From Anthoceros angustus (Eukaryota > Streptophyta > Anthocerotopsida > Anthocerotales > Anthocerotaceae), in NCBI GenBank assembly GCA_010909165.1, contig VJWM01000007.1, positions 1 through 64,000 on the forward strand: a DNA stretch of 64,000 nucleotides, read 5' to 3'. Below are positions 44,412 through 55,943 of the stretch, one piece after another. Numbering within the stretch: the first letter of the stretch is position 1; each line of letters begins with the position of its first letter. The notes under the pieces are model-generated. The model saw nothing but the letters and a program-made list of their open reading frames with translations, was not told where the DNA came from and made no database searches. A program made the translations under genes and the position numbers.

Positions 44412-45321
44412 GCTTATAGGGACGAGGTAACTTCACAAAATATCTCTCACTGGGTGTGTAGGTATGGATTGGTAGACCTCCCTAGACAAATGCATCCAGC
44501 TTTAGTCGGTACATCGCGAGGAAAGGAGGATGAGAAGATGCAGGCAGTCCAAGGAAAGTGTGAAGAGAGCACAAGCTCAGCTAGTCGTTTCAAAGGACTC
44601 TAAGTAGGAGAAGCTTGTGGACGGACAACTGCCCCAACCGCTGTTATGTGGAACGGAGTAGGTGTTCCAAGACAGGCAAATCAAGGGGTATTTTTTGTAT
44701 CTCAGAAATCGTGGATAAGTTCATTTATATTAGAAATTGGTTCAGTAATATCCGCGTCGCACCTTTTGGCCGGGAGAGGCGTTTCAAGAGGCACACAGGC
44801 GATCGTCCTCGCTCCACCTTTTGGCTTCCAACTGCCGTGCTTCACGTGACAGTGGCAGTTAGTTGCAAGGCACCTTTCACCTGGACGTCCCTTTGCTCGC
44901 TGGTGCCGGCCGGAGCCTGAGGATTTGGCTGCGTGGAGATGGACAGACGGCGCGCGAAGCTTTGTTCACGACCGAACCACTTCCGGCCTCAGAACCGGCA
45001 TGCTTTCCTGTGGATGTGTGTGGCGGGGCTGGCAGCGCTGGCGTCTGAGAGGAGGGAGGAGGAGGAAGAGGAGCACTAGGGTTTGGTCCCGGACGAGCAT
45101 GGCTATGAGGATGCGTGTGCCGTGGGATTGCGCTGGTAGCCAGGTGCAGCAGGAGTGATTCTGCTAAATTCATGGGGACGTTGGAGATACAGTTCAATCT
45201 CAGCGAGGAGGAGGACGATCATTAGGGTTTGGTGTGGGGATGGGATGCAGGTACTGGAGAAGTGCGAGGTTGCAGCTTTGTGCAGGAGGTGTGACGCTGC
45301 TGCATCCGCGGGGACGTAGAG
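44412..45321. other. Divergent promoter region between lipase and F-box gene
   Basis: The two genes are transcribed away from each other. From about 45040 the DNA holds imperfect repeats of the F-box gene's start region (GGGACGT, GAG-rich, TAGGGTTTGGT). No long ORF is supported. Confidence 0.5.
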
Positions 45322-45357
45322 ATGGAGTTGCGTCTCAGCAAGGAGGAGGAGGAGTAA
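45322..45357 (+). other. Short upstream ORF created by a repeated copy of the F-box start region
   Basis: GGGACGTAGAG precedes both this ATG and the main ATG at 45455. Here ATGGAGTTGCGTCTCAGC opens an 11-codon frame ending at TAA (45355-45357). A third, older copy at about 45178-45225 has ATA in place of ATG. If transcribed in the leader, the uORF could lower translation of the F-box protein. Confidence 0.5.
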
Positions 45358-45454
45358 GGGTGCTAGGGTTCGGTGTGGGGGGGGATGAGGATGTGTGGGA
45401 GGATGAGAATTGTGCCGCAGTTGTAGCCAGTGCAGCATCCATGGGGACGTAGAG

Positions 45455-46702
45455 ATGGAGTTCAACTTCAGCGACCGGCTGATGCTGTTTGTGGAAGGGC
45501 CGGGCGTTCCACCGCAGCCGAGTTGCAGCAAGATGGAGGCGGAGCTCTGGGGACGGCTCCCGGACGAGCTGATGCTGAAGGTGTTCGCGAGGCTGCCGCT
45601 GTCGGACGCGGTGCGGCTGCAGGTGATGAACAAGGGGTGGAGGAGCATGCTGAGCTCGGACAGATTCTTGGAGCTGCGGGGGGAAGCGCCATCTTCCGTC
45701 TTCTGCTTCTTCATGTTCGGGTTCAAGAAGACGTGCACATGGCCGGGCCCCAACATCTACAACTTCGTCTCCAGCAAGTGGTACCGGCTCACCCTGAGTC
45801 TGGACCCGAGCGCAGCCACAGCGGCGGAGAACGTGGTCCCGGACACCATCTACCCCATCGCCTCCGCGGGGGGGCTCATCTGCTGCTCGGTGCTGAGGGG
45901 GCAGGACCTGCTCTTCGCGGATCTGCAGTGCCTGTTGGTCTACAACCCGCTCACCAGGAAGTCGAAGCAGCTGCCGGAGATGCCCGACGCGCCGTCCTGC
46001 TACCCCATGGTCACCATGGTGTTCGACAACAGCTCCGACTCGTACAAGGTGATCGTGGCCGGCACCACCATCATCACTTACGGCCCCTTCGAGGACCATC
46101 TCCGCACCACCAAGGTCTACGACTCCGCCACAGGGGAGTGGAAGGTGACGGGCCAGGTCCCCGAGCACACCTGCCTCAACAGCGGCAGCAGCGTCTTTTG
46201 CAACGGCTTGCTCTACTGCCTTAGTTGCCGCGACAACGACGTGGACCTGCTCACCTACAGCTTCAGCGAGGAGGTGTGGCGGAAGCTGCCCATCAAGTTC
46301 CCCAACCAGTGGTACCAGTCGGGGCTCATGGAGCACCAGGGCTCCGTCTTCATCGTCGGCGCCTCCCACAACGGCGTGGATCCCGAGAACTTCTGGGTGT
46401 GGGAGCTCCAGGAGAAGGGCATGGTGTGGCGCGACATCGGCCAGCACCACCCCCGCCTGTGCAGGGACGAGTACAAGGTCCTGCAGCGCGGCATCGGCTC
46501 CCACTACCGAGCTGTCAAGCAAGGCGACTGGATCTGCTTCTACATCTTCGACGACATCAGCTGGCCGCCCAAGCTCCTCATCTATGACTTCCGCCTCAAG
46601 ACATGGCACTGGCTCCCTTGCTGCCCCTTCGACGCCGACTTCCACGTCAAAGACTTCAGCCTCCTCCTCCCCTTCGAGCCCAGGATTGACAGCATGGTCT
46701 GA
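45455..46702 (+). CDS. F-box protein (plant kelch/associated-domain type), single exon
   Basis: A substrate-recognition subunit of SCF ubiquitin ligases. The 415-residue frame is uninterrupted. The F-box lies at about residues 30-74 (L-W-G-R-L-P-D-E-L-M-L-K-V-F-A-R-L-P, then W-R-S-M-L). The rest has repeated Y-D-S-A-T-G-E-W-K and V-W-E-L-Q type segments of an F-box-associated beta-propeller, as in UFO-like and At5g15710-like proteins. The start at 45455 is chosen because it is the first ATG that gives the F-box a normal short N-terminus. DNA is very GC-rich, so long antisense and shifted frames overlap it. The substrate is unknown. Confidence 0.9.
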   Translation: MEFNFSDRLMLFVEGPGVPPQPSCSKMEAELWGRLPDELMLKVFARLPLSDAVRLQVMNKGWRSMLSSDRFLELRGEAPSSVFCFFMFGFKKTCTWPGPNIYNFVSSKWYRLTLSLDPSAATAAENVVPDTIYPIASAGGLICCSVLRGQDLLFADLQCLLVYNPLTRKSKQLPEMPDAPSCYPMVTMVFDNSSDSYKVIVAGTTIITYGPFEDHLRTTKVYDSATGEWKVTGQVPEHTCLNSGSSVFCNGLLYCLSCRDNDVDLLTYSFSEEVWRKLPIKFPNQWYQSGLMEHQGSVFIVGASHNGVDPENFWVWELQEKGMVWRDIGQHHPRLCRDEYKVLQRGIGSHYRAVKQGDWICFYIFDDISWPPKLLIYDFRLKTWHWLPCCPFDADFHVKDFSLLLPFEPRIDSMV

Positions 46703-47308
46703 CCCGCCGCCTGCCACCATCGCCCCATTTCTCCCATGCTTTCCCCTCTCATCTCCTTCCTCCTTCTTTCTCCTGTACTCACATCGCCGAGGCTCCAGTC
46801 TCTCTTCTGAACAGTATCCTTGCACTCCATATAGAACCCTAATGTAACCATCCAGCTGCCGGTTCGAACTTGACTTGGGAGTTGAGTCCAGGGCCGGGGA
46901 CTGTGTCGCGCGCCAAACTTGGCCTCCGCTTTCAAAAATGACGACGCTTGCAACCATTCGCCCGCCCGGGCTTCTCTTCTGCCACTAATCTTTGTGGGTG
47001 CTGCATACCTGAATGCGGTTGCCGGCTTGATATGCGTGCCGTGCTGCTGGGTTTGTTGGGTTTGTCAGATGATTGTGCCTGCGTCGGGAATGCGAATGCG
47101 GTGATGGCCTGCACTGCTGCGCTGAGCTTCAGCTGTGGGGTCCGGCAGCGTCTGGGAGGCGGGATCTTGCCTTCGGCTTTTTCTTCTTGGAGGGATTTGG
47201 CGAGTGGCGCGTTGTGGAATGTGAGAGCCGGCTTGGGCGGGAGGTTTCGAGGTTTGGGCTTGGAATTGTGAGGGACATGTGCAGCAGGCTTCACAGCGCT
47301 AGGCACTG

Positions 47309-49463
47309 ATGACAGACGATGCGGAGTCTGACGCACAGAGCTCAGCTTCGGCTTTGCGGGAGGCTCCTTGGATTACGTATAAGCGGCGGAGGCGGTTTGC
47401 TGACGTGAAGAGGTGAGATTCGGCGGGTGCGATTGATGCTGGTAATGCTGGTTTTGCAGGGGGAGAGGAATTCTGGCCTGAATTACGCCGCCTTGTCCTT
47501 GACACAGAAGCTTTGCAATCTGTGCGGAGACCGACTCGGAGGGCTGCGAATCTGCGGAGGTTGGGCTCGGTGGGGAGGATGAGGAAGCAAGGTCGCCGAA
47601 CCACTACGCTTCTTGTCCGAAGAAACAGGCATTGCTGAGGGATGACGACGTGTCGGACATCTACTCTCTTCTGAAATGCCCCTCGGTCATGCATACCTGG
47701 AAGGCTCTTCTGGGCACACGAAGGACTTACCCGCCCAGGAGACGCGTGTGCGGGCAGTATTTCCTGGATTTGGGGCAGAAAGATTTTTCTCGCAGCCAAT
47801 GCTCTGTCTGTGGACTTCTGTATGCTAAAGGCGAAGAGAATGATGAAAAACTGCACAAGGCGTTTCACAGGAGCCAGACTCAGGGGATCCTTTTTAAGGT
47901 ATACTGATGTTGATGGTGATGGTTTTTGGCGGGACATGTCTTTGATTGGCCGGAAAAGTGATTGCAAAGTGGTGGTACTCTGCAGGGATGGAAAACGGAG
48001 AGAGTTGTTGGCAAGCTTGACTGTAAGGGTACGCGAGTGATATGTGTGTTGCCTGATGATCGCTTTCAGCATCAAATCAAGGTGCGTTTGCTGCTGCACG
48101 ATTCATCTTGCACTTATTGCTGGGAGCGTACCCCGTCTTCACGATTGCCCTGTGTTACAGACATTGCATTGCCTAACCTTGATGGTGTTCGTTGATGCGT
48201 GCTTTGTGGATAGGTGAAGGAGGTAGCTGCTGTGGTGGAAGCTGAAATGGGGCTCCTTCCCGGTTGGTTGCTTGAAACTCAATGCAAGGCAAGCAGTTCT
48301 GATATTTGTGCTGCAACTGATGCTGAGGGTCTCACTTATCCCTGTAGCGTACTGAGACCGATCTTGGGCCTTCAGGTGTACCTCTACATCTCTGCAGGGA
48401 AGAAAATTGTGGGCTGCATCATGGCGGAGCCCATACAGGAGGCCTTTGAGGTTGTGCCTCAGAGAGAAGAATGTGGTGACGAGCAAGAGTATGACGGATC
48501 AAACGTCACAGTTGAAAAACGGGATCAGCATTTCAGGGTACAGGATTTCGGGAAAGGGGTCGAGCCATGGTTGCGGAATGTTGCAGTGAAGCCTGAGGTA
48601 CCCGATCCATCCAGATGCGCGGTCTCCTTACTGGGTCCTTGCACAAGAGAAAATCTTGAGGATGTGCAGATTCAGGAACTAGCTCCTGCTCGAGTTGTCT
48701 TGAAGAACACCAAGGTGACAGACTACTTTCTCAAGGCTGGACGGCAGAAGCAGCTGGGAACGCAGAAGCTGATTCCATCAAAAAGGGGCCCTTTTGCAGA
48801 ATCCGGTGCACGCATGACAAGCTCTAGGTTGGATGATTCCCAGCATATCCACAGCTCTAGGCTGGATTACCGCACTGGACATGACCATCCGAGTACAACA
48901 TGTGTGTCCCACATGCTTTCCTCAGGTAACAACTGCGCTGCTAGCAGGAGCAGTTCAGAGCCTGAAAAAGCCTCCCATTCCGAGAGCGAGCCTGCGGATA
49001 CACCCGATGCTTCCACTCCCCAAAATGCCCTCCAAAGACATGCAGCTCAGAAGGATATTTTGCTCTTTGGCAACGTCAAGTTCAATCGGGAAGTGGTAAA
49101 GCGACCTAGCTGCAAGGAGGGCAGAGAGCAAAAGGATTCCGGCAGACCAATAATGTGCAGCAAGGTGCCAGTAGCGGCCGTGTGTGGCGTGCGATGCATG
49201 TGGGTATCCCAGTCGGAGAGGAGGAAGGGTATTGCTTCACGACTACTTGATGTCATGAGGTGAGTTCGCATGCATGGTGTCTTGATTTGCTGTACTTTGA
49301 GCGTCGCGGTTTCCAACGGGACCTTCTGCTCCTGGACAGGAAGACATTCACGATGGGATTCGTCTTACAGCCGCACCAGGTTGCTTTTTCTCAGCCTACT
49401 CCAGATGGTCGAGCGTTTGCACTCAGATACTGTAGGACAGACAAGTTCTTGGTGTATGGTTAA
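47309..49463 (+). CDS. CTF7: Cohesin N-acetyltransferase CTF7/ECO1/ESCO, 5 exons
   Basis: It acetylates the SMC3 subunit of cohesin to establish sister-chromatid cohesion in S phase. Exons: 47309-47412, 47508-47898, 47986-48081, 48214-49259, 49340-49463, giving 586 residues with consistent phase. The C2H2 finger is Cys133, Cys136, His151, His155 (C-S-V-C, then H-K-A-F-H). The acetyltransferase has Y-I-S-A-G-K-K-I-V-G-C-I and A-V-C-G-V-R-C-M-W-V, the acetyl-CoA loop R-R-K-G-I-A-S-R-L-L, and the end F-S-Q-P-T-P-D-G. The protein is much longer than Arabidopsis CTF7 (about 345) because residues 279-476 form a low-complexity insertion in the GNAT domain. A PIP-like N-T-K-V-T-D-Y-F (48706-48729) lies in that insertion, whereas plant CTF7 usually has its PIP box at the N-terminus, which is absent here. 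Confidence 0.93.
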
Positions 49464-49740
49464 GTTGGTAGTCCCCCTTCAGCTACCCAGACCCTCTCTT
49501 CAAGACTGTACAAAATTATTTGAGGACAAAAATGTTCCTCTCATTAAAAATTGGTCAACAGAAATATCAGATCAAACTCCGTCCTTTGCAGAAGTCCAAT
49601 ATACCTTTGAAAAACACTTTTTGGAATCCTCTGATAGGAGCAAAGCGCATGCAAATGGACATTCGAGATCAACAAGAAGAAAAAGAATTTTGTGCTTCAT
49701 TATAAGATGAAGAGAGGATATTAAACTCTATTCATTTTCT
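49464..49740. other. CTF7 3' flank with a dispersed repeat
   Basis: A segment near 49590-49640 (GAAGTCCAATATACC then TTGAAAAACAC and GGAATCCTCTGA) recurs at about 57487-57530 beside the second PPR remnant. No gene was recognised. Confidence 0.5.
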
Positions 49741-51290
49741 CTAATACACATGTATGCAATGTGTGGCAGCCTAGAAGATGCCCACAAAGTGTCTTGACGG
49801 ACTTGGTAAAAAAGATGTGGTGTCTTGGAATGCCATGATCTGAGGATATCCCCAGCAAGGCATGGGTCAGGAAGCCCTTCATCTTTCCAGTGTCATGCAA
49901 GAAGATGGGATGGGTGTACTTGATTCCGCGACACTCCTGTGCCTCCTGCAGGCATGTGAAAGTGTGGGTAGCCCAGCACTGGAGAAGGGAAAGGAGATTC
50001 ATACACAAATCAGAAAATAGGAGAGGAAGCCGATGTGCGTTTAGCCAACGGTTTGTTGAACATGTATACTAACTGTGGGAGCTTGGAAGATGCTGAAAGA
50101 GTGTTTGACGGACTTGGTCAAAAAGATATCGCCACGTGGAATGCAATGATAGCACGGTTTTCCCATCACGGCATGAGCCAGGAAGCCCTTCGTCTACATA
50201 GTGCTATGCAAAAAGTGTCGAACGTCCTACTTCATTCCGTGAACTTTTTTCGCCTCTTGCAGGCGTGTGCAAGCGTGGGCACCCAAGCTCTGGAGAACGG
50301 GATGCAGCTCCATCAGCAAATTATAGATGAAGGGCTTCAAGGCCATGTTTTTGTAGCCAGCAGTTTGGTGAACATGTACACAGAATGTGGCAACTTATAG
50401 GATGCCGGGGGTGTGTTTGATGGACTTGGTGACAAAAATGTTGTGATATGGAGAGCCATGATAGCAGGATAGTCTCAGCAGGGCATGGGGCAAGAAGCTC
50501 TTGATCTTTACAGCACAATGCAACAAGATGGCATCGTTGCACCCAACTCTGTGACATTTGTGTGCCTCCGGCAGGCACATGCAAGTGTCGGCACCCTAGT
50601 CTTCGGAAAGGGGAAGGAACGTCATAATCAAATCAGAGAAGCTGGATATGAAGGGGATGTCTTTGTAGCCAACAGTTTGGTCAACATTTATGCAAAATGT
50701 GGCAGCCTGGAAGATGCTCACAGAGTGTTTGATGGGTTGTTGAAAAGGACGTGGTTGCGTGGAATGCCATGACTTCGGGGTACTCTCAGCAGGGCATGGG
50801 CCTGGAAGAAGTGGGAGACAGTGAAGAGGTCTTCCACCTGGTGCTCAGAATGATACAAGACGGCAAACATCCAGATGGCCAAATTTTCGCTGCTCTGCTG
50901 ACGGTGTGCAGTCGTACGCGGTTACTGAGTCAAGGGCTCGAGTACTTCGAGGCTATGGGCAGAAATTTCGGCATCACACCCACGGTGGCGCATTACCCAA
51001 GCATGGTGGACCTTATGTGCCGTGCAGGCCGACTGGATGAAGCACTAGCTTTGGTGAAAACAATGCCAGGAGTACCTGATCCTGCCCACTCTTGGGTGCG
51101 AGTCGGAAGTGGAACAACGTGGAGGTGGGACGCTATGCTTTTGAGCAAGCAGTGAAGCTAGACAAGCAAGATGCCTCAGCATATGTGTTGATGTGCAACT
51201 TACACACCGGTGTCCACATGTGAGAGCAGGCACAGGAGTTACAGGCAAGGAGAAAGGGATGAGGGCCTGGAAGCAGCCGGGTCAGAGCTG
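49741..51290 (+). pseudogene. PLS-type pentatricopeptide repeat (PPR) pseudogene
   Basis: Plant PPR proteins bind and edit or process organellar RNA. Repeats such as N-M-Y-T-N-C-G-S-L-E-D-A, V-F-D-G-L and W-N-A-M-I occur at 49741-50400, 50485-50772 and 50751-51155, in three frames with in-frame stops. The end resembles an E motif (R-A-G-R-L-D-E-A-L, then A-M-L-L after a shift near 51100). No DYW domain follows. No organelle-targeting N-terminus is seen. Several frameshifts and stops make it a pseudogene. Confidence 0.85.
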
Positions 51291-52159
51291 GTGAGCAGAC
51301 AGGGACGGACCTGTGCATAGCTTGAAATTCAGATTGGGAATGACAGCACCCCAAAAGTCAAGCATGGTGAAACAGTACTTCCAATGGCCTGTATCAATCG
51401 GCCACATGGCCTGCATCAATCGGTGCTGGATCGCGTGAGCTGGAGATGCTCCGCCGTGCGCCCAGCTGCAAGCGATTCTGTGGCATAGATCTGAAAGTAT
51501 CGGCTACGTGGTTGAGACACTCTGCACCTTGCACCTCTTGGGAATCGGTCTCCACAGTAGTAGTTGCCCCAACAAGAGCTCTGGGCGAAGGTCCTCGTTG
51601 GCACCAGAAGCCGCGTTTGGATCAGAAGCCGGACAGATAGGTTATCCTTCCCTCGGATCACGCACCCGTGGAAGATGCAAAAGGATGGGTGATTAGGATT
51701 CCTTGATCAGGCACTCGCGGGAGATGGAAAAGGATGGGTGAATAGGATTCCTTGTGGTACTCACAGCTGGATAGCCCGCTTGACTTATGCCTCTCGTCTT
51801 TTTCTCACCGCTATCTTTGAACTTTTCAGACCAACTGTGAATGCCTTGTGGGCGACTTTTAGCATGATCTCTTTGAGCGTTTTGACTGTTGCATTCTGCA
51901 GTTCTTACATGAACCGCCCTAGCAACATAAACCCGAATAGCAATACACTCTTGGATAATCTACCTTCATTAAAATAAACAGACCTGCAATCAAACTCCAT
52001 TTACATTTACAGATGCAGTTCAGAAGCACCGGTGGCCAACGGCATTGCGTGGATGCTATCCAAGCCAGATAAGCATGAGAGCATCCAGGCAAGATAGGCA
52101 TGAAATAACACAATCTGGAAGCCGCATGTTAGAAATGCGAATAATGGGTCTCTAACGCA
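51291..52159. other. Intergenic, nothing coding recognised
   Basis: It contains a two-copy ~55-bp repeat around AAAGGATGGGTGA and TAGGATTCCTTG (about 51645-51755) and a short duplication of GGCCTG/ATCAATCGG (51384-51423). Confidence 0.5.
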
Positions 52160-53560
52160 TTAGGTGTCCATATCTGAGAACGACATCCGAGCAGATTGCA
52201 AAGTCTTCAACTGGTGATTTATGTGATCCGCTTTCATCTGCATTAGCTCACTAGGAGTTAGCAGACCTTGAAGACTCTTCATTTGTCCTTCAAAGAGAGT
52301 GTCTCCAGAGTCGGCAACCAACCTACCGAATATCTTGCGTCTCTTTGCTACTGGGACATCAGTATCATCTAACCCAGTAGCATATGTCCCAGTAGCATCA
52401 ACACGGCCAGCCAGAACATCCTCTATGAAACTTACAGCCATTTCTCTTGACATGAAAGCGTGGCCATAAATAGTGGCGTCGTCCAACCAAAACAGATGCC
52501 ACTCATCACAAAAATCTGTAAGAACCTGCAAGCATTCCAGAACCCAATCAATCTGAAACTCCCTAGACCTTGATGAACAATACAATATAGTTCAGACTAA
52601 ACCTCAAACTCACCGTAATTGGCTTTAATTCTGGGGAATGTAGTTTTGCCTGCTTGATGTGGGAATCTTGAATTTTCTTCTTGAGCTTCAATAGAACCTG
52701 CAACCCCAGCTCTGGTAGCCAATTCCTGATTGCTGAGCCATTAGCTACAAGGACATCAGTACTGAAGTTGCAACCAAGGGTCTCAAATCCATTCTAGTTC
52801 AATACTTGTGGATGCTGATTTGCTGCATCTACCCAGTCTATGTTAACGCTCCCAAGGCTGATGGTTTGCCTCAGATAGGGCATATATCTGTTAATGCACA
52901 ATATATAAATCACCTTGTGCATGAATTGTTAGCACAAGACTGAAGAAAAATGGAACTAACAACTGTCGCGAGCTCCTCAACAACACGGATAGCTAGCTTG
53001 CAACGCTTTGCACTGCAGTCCATGTGTCAATCTTCAAGCTGTTCATGCTGACGGCTTCCTTTGCCTTTTTCTTCTCTTGCATAGGATCAAAGAGAATGCT
53101 GCTTATGCAAAAAGGCTTCCTTTGCCTTTTTCTTGTCTTTCATAGGATCAAAGAGAGTTTGAAGCTCCTCTCCTTTCTTTCGGTTTCAAGACATCACCTG
53201 CATCAAGCAAAGAATATCTCAACTCTAATTATAGGTATATCTGCAATTCAAATACTATCAAGTCTATAAATATACCATTCTGTGATGCAGTAGACATGCT
53301 GTAGCAGAATGCAACTCCCCTGGACCGGGCAGCTTAGCCATTAGGGCCTTCCTTCTTTTCAAGAGGAACTCTTCTCTCTTCAAAGCCTCCCGCCAGACCT
53401 CCTTCAGATCAGCTTTTTGCTGCGGGTCTTGACCGGGGGCGTTGAGCCAGGGCTCCAGGGCAGCCTTCACCTCTGCATTTTGGGCCGCAATCTCCTTGTT
53501 TAGCTGCTCCCGGTCCCGAGCCAAAATACCCATCGCGTACGAGCAGCAAGTAGTCTCTTG
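52160..53560 (-). CDS. Unassigned multi-exon gene candidate, minus strand
   Basis: The last exon is likely 52160-52525: an AG acceptor and then about 120 residues starting V-L-T-D-F-C-D-E-W-H-L-F-W-L-D-D, ending at TAA. It joins in phase to an upstream exon with left end at 52614 (donor GTGAGT), which reads G-S-A-I-R-N-W-L-P-E-L and continues to about 52790. Further upstream, lysine/glutamate-rich pieces near 53030-53170 and a helical segment at 53280-53533 (E-V-W-R-E-A-L-K-R-E-E-F) look like exons of the same gene, but their joins are unresolved. No domain was recognised. It could be a transposase-related or nuclear protein. Function unknown. Confidence 0.45.
53024..53160. repeat. ~65-bp tandem duplication within the unassigned gene candidate
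   Basis: GGCTTCCTTTGCCTTTTTCT followed by AGGATCAAAGAGA occurs twice. On the minus strand both copies read L-F-D-P-M then K-K-K-A-K-E-A, one of them running into a stop, so one copy may be intronic or a damaged exon. Confidence 0.7.
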
Positions 53561-55129
53561 TATTCCGGAAATGAATGGTCAGAAAGCATTGCTTGAAGCT
53601 GCTCTCCAGTAGCAAATCAGCAGCAAGCAGGGCAGAAGACATTCTTTTCAATCTGAGAGACAGCTTGAAGCCACACACACACTTGCAGAACAGTAATCAA
53701 CAGCTTGGTTTGGAAAAAATAAACATCACGCGACCTGAGCAATCAGACTTCAGAGAACATCTAGTTGACGTCCCAATGTGACTCCAAAATCCCTATGCCC
53801 AGGACTTTTTGCCCATCCTTGGCCCTAAGCCCAGGATTTTGTGCTCATCCTTGATTGCCTGCCACGGCTCCTCTTGCACCGGCAAAAACAAGTTTACAAA
53901 TCAGACACTGAACCGATACCTTGAAACAGCAATCAGGCAACTGCTCGCAAGGCAGATGCCAAGAGCCCAAGCTGTTCGTGTGAGTAAAATGGTGGCCGCT
54001 CAGGGCCATTGTGTGTTGTTCCAATCGGTTGTAGGTACATCCAGCAGCTGCCACGCAAAATTCAATCCGGACTTGCAGCTCTGACGATGACAAAGCCTAA
54101 GCACATGAATTTCAGATCTTCTGCGAAGCAAGGGAAAGAAGCATGTCCGTGAGCAATTCACGTACAGCCTGAGCGGATTTCTTCAATCCATGTTTTCCCA
54201 ATCCCATTCCCATTCCCGCTCGCTTAATCTACTTAGTCTGATCACCGGAGGACTCGGAGACGCTGAAGAAAAGATCGAACCAGCAAGGAATTGTACCTGG
54301 AGCTGTTAAACCCTCACAAAGGGTTTTGGAAGGGAATTTCACCGCGTGTCCTGCAAGCCATGGCTGTCTAGAGCATGATAATGGATCCACGGGAAGGACC
54401 AGAGGACACCTTGGGGGGACAGTGTTGGTGGAGCCGGCAAATTGGTGTTCCAGGAACAGCTCCCGCTCGCCTGGCGTCAAGGGACCGATCGTTGGCGAAC
54501 AAGGAGGCAGCAAGTGTCAGCACCTTTACAAGAAAGCAAGATCGTCAAGGAGGATGTCTGCCTGGGCAGGGACCTGTCGCCGGGGATCCTCGCTCGGAGC
54601 TACTGTTTTCTGTGAAAGGGCGATGAGGAATCTGACTGAAACCTGGAGGGCGATGCCAGGCCCGCGGGACACGAAAGGGACGTCACGGCTGAAACTGTGA
54701 GCGCGTAGCCATCTCACCGAGGCTGTGGAGGCTTTGGGAATTTTGGTTGGGACTGTTGCGATTACACATCTGTTTCTTTGTACTGTCCTGAATAAATGTG
54801 TGGTGAAGAAAGATTTTGCTCTGGGTCGGCGGGTCCATGCACTCAAGGTTCCCACGGTATCTGTGCAACCATATCCTGCGAATGTACGTTTCCCATGCGG
54901 ACCACGGTGCCAGCCTGACACTACTCAAACAAGCTTCAATTGCAAAGATTGCTTCAATTGCAAAGATTGGATTCGAGCCTTGAAAACAACCACGTCAAAG
55001 TGTGAGCCGAGTCAATAGAGGGTGCTGAGCCTAGGAAGGTAACCTAGGCAAATGTCTATACGCCTTGTCCAAATGGCTTAGGCCAAATGGACATACATTA
55101 ATAAGAACGTGCATATTAAGCATCCTGCG
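53561..55129. other. Intergenic, no gene recognised
   Basis: Short frames only. From about 55040 onward the sequence belongs to a dispersed repeat family containing CCAAATGGCTTAGGCCAAATGG. Confidence 0.4.
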
Positions 55130-55290
55130 GATCAGTACTTAGATGGGGTGCTTAAAGGGAGTGGCGCTTAGATCAGTACTTCGATGGGGTGCTTAAAGGG
55201 AGTGGCGCTTAGATCAGTACTTCGATGGGGTGCTTAAAGGGAGTGGCGCTTAGATCAGTACTTCGATGGGTTGCCTAAAGGGAGTGGATG
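55130..55290 (+). repeat. Four 41-bp tandem units
   Basis: GATCAGTACTTCGATGGGGT and the following 21 bases repeat with starts at 55130, 55171, 55212 and 55253. Related single units recur at about 56040-56210. Confidence 0.95.
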
Positions 55291-55451
55291 CCCTTGGTGC
55301 ATGTAGCTTAGGCACACCATGGTACAAGTTGTTAAGTACCAAGTCCCATGACGAAAATCCGTCCTTAGTGGACTTCAATAAAATTCTTCTTCTTCTTCTT
55401 GTAAGTCATGACTAGAATAGCCTAGGGGGCTCGAGAGGAGTGAACGGTTAG

Positions 55452-55943
55452 CCTATGTTCTATACGGGTATAAGTTCACCGGGTCCAAATGGCTTAGGCC
55501 AAATGGACACACATTTATTAAGCATCATAAGCTTACCTATGTTCTTTACGCGTATAAGTTCACCGGGTCCCAATGGCTTAGGCCAAATGGACACACATTT
55601 ATTAAGCATCATAAGCTTACCTATGTTCTTTACGCGTATAAGTTCACCGGGTCCAAATGGCTTAGGCCAAATGGACACATTTATTAAGCATCATAAGCTT
55701 ACCTATGTTCTTTACGTATAAGTTCACCGGTCCAAATGGCTTAGGCCAAATGGACACATTTATTAAGCATCATAAGCTTACCTATGTTCTTTACGCGTAT
55801 AAGTTCACCGGGTCCAAATGGCTTAGGCCAAATGGACACACATTTATTAAGCATCATAAGCTTACCTATGTTCTTTACGCGTATAAGTTCACCGGTTCCA
55901 AATGGCTTAGGCCAAATGGACACACATTTATTAAGCATCATGT
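55452..55943 (+). repeat. Six ~84-bp tandem units
   Basis: Units start CCTATGTTCT at 55452, 55536, 55620, 55702, 55781 and 55865. Each contains GTATAAGTTCACCGG and CCAAATGGCTTAGG. Two units are shortened by 2-5 bp. Because 84 is a multiple of three, the array is open on both strands, but no protein is inferred. Confidence 0.95.

Noticed and set aside
45430-46224. 264-codon shifted plus-strand frame
   Set aside because: Overlaps the F-box gene in another frame; alanine/glycine/arginine-rich shadow.
45335-46957. 540-codon open frame on the minus strand
   Set aside because: It is antisense to the F-box gene. Valine/glutamate/leucine-rich readings come from its GC-rich third positions, and no domain is seen.
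55452-55943. CRISPR-like regular repeats
   Set aside because: The whole 84-bp unit repeats, with no unique spacers; this is a plant tandem array.
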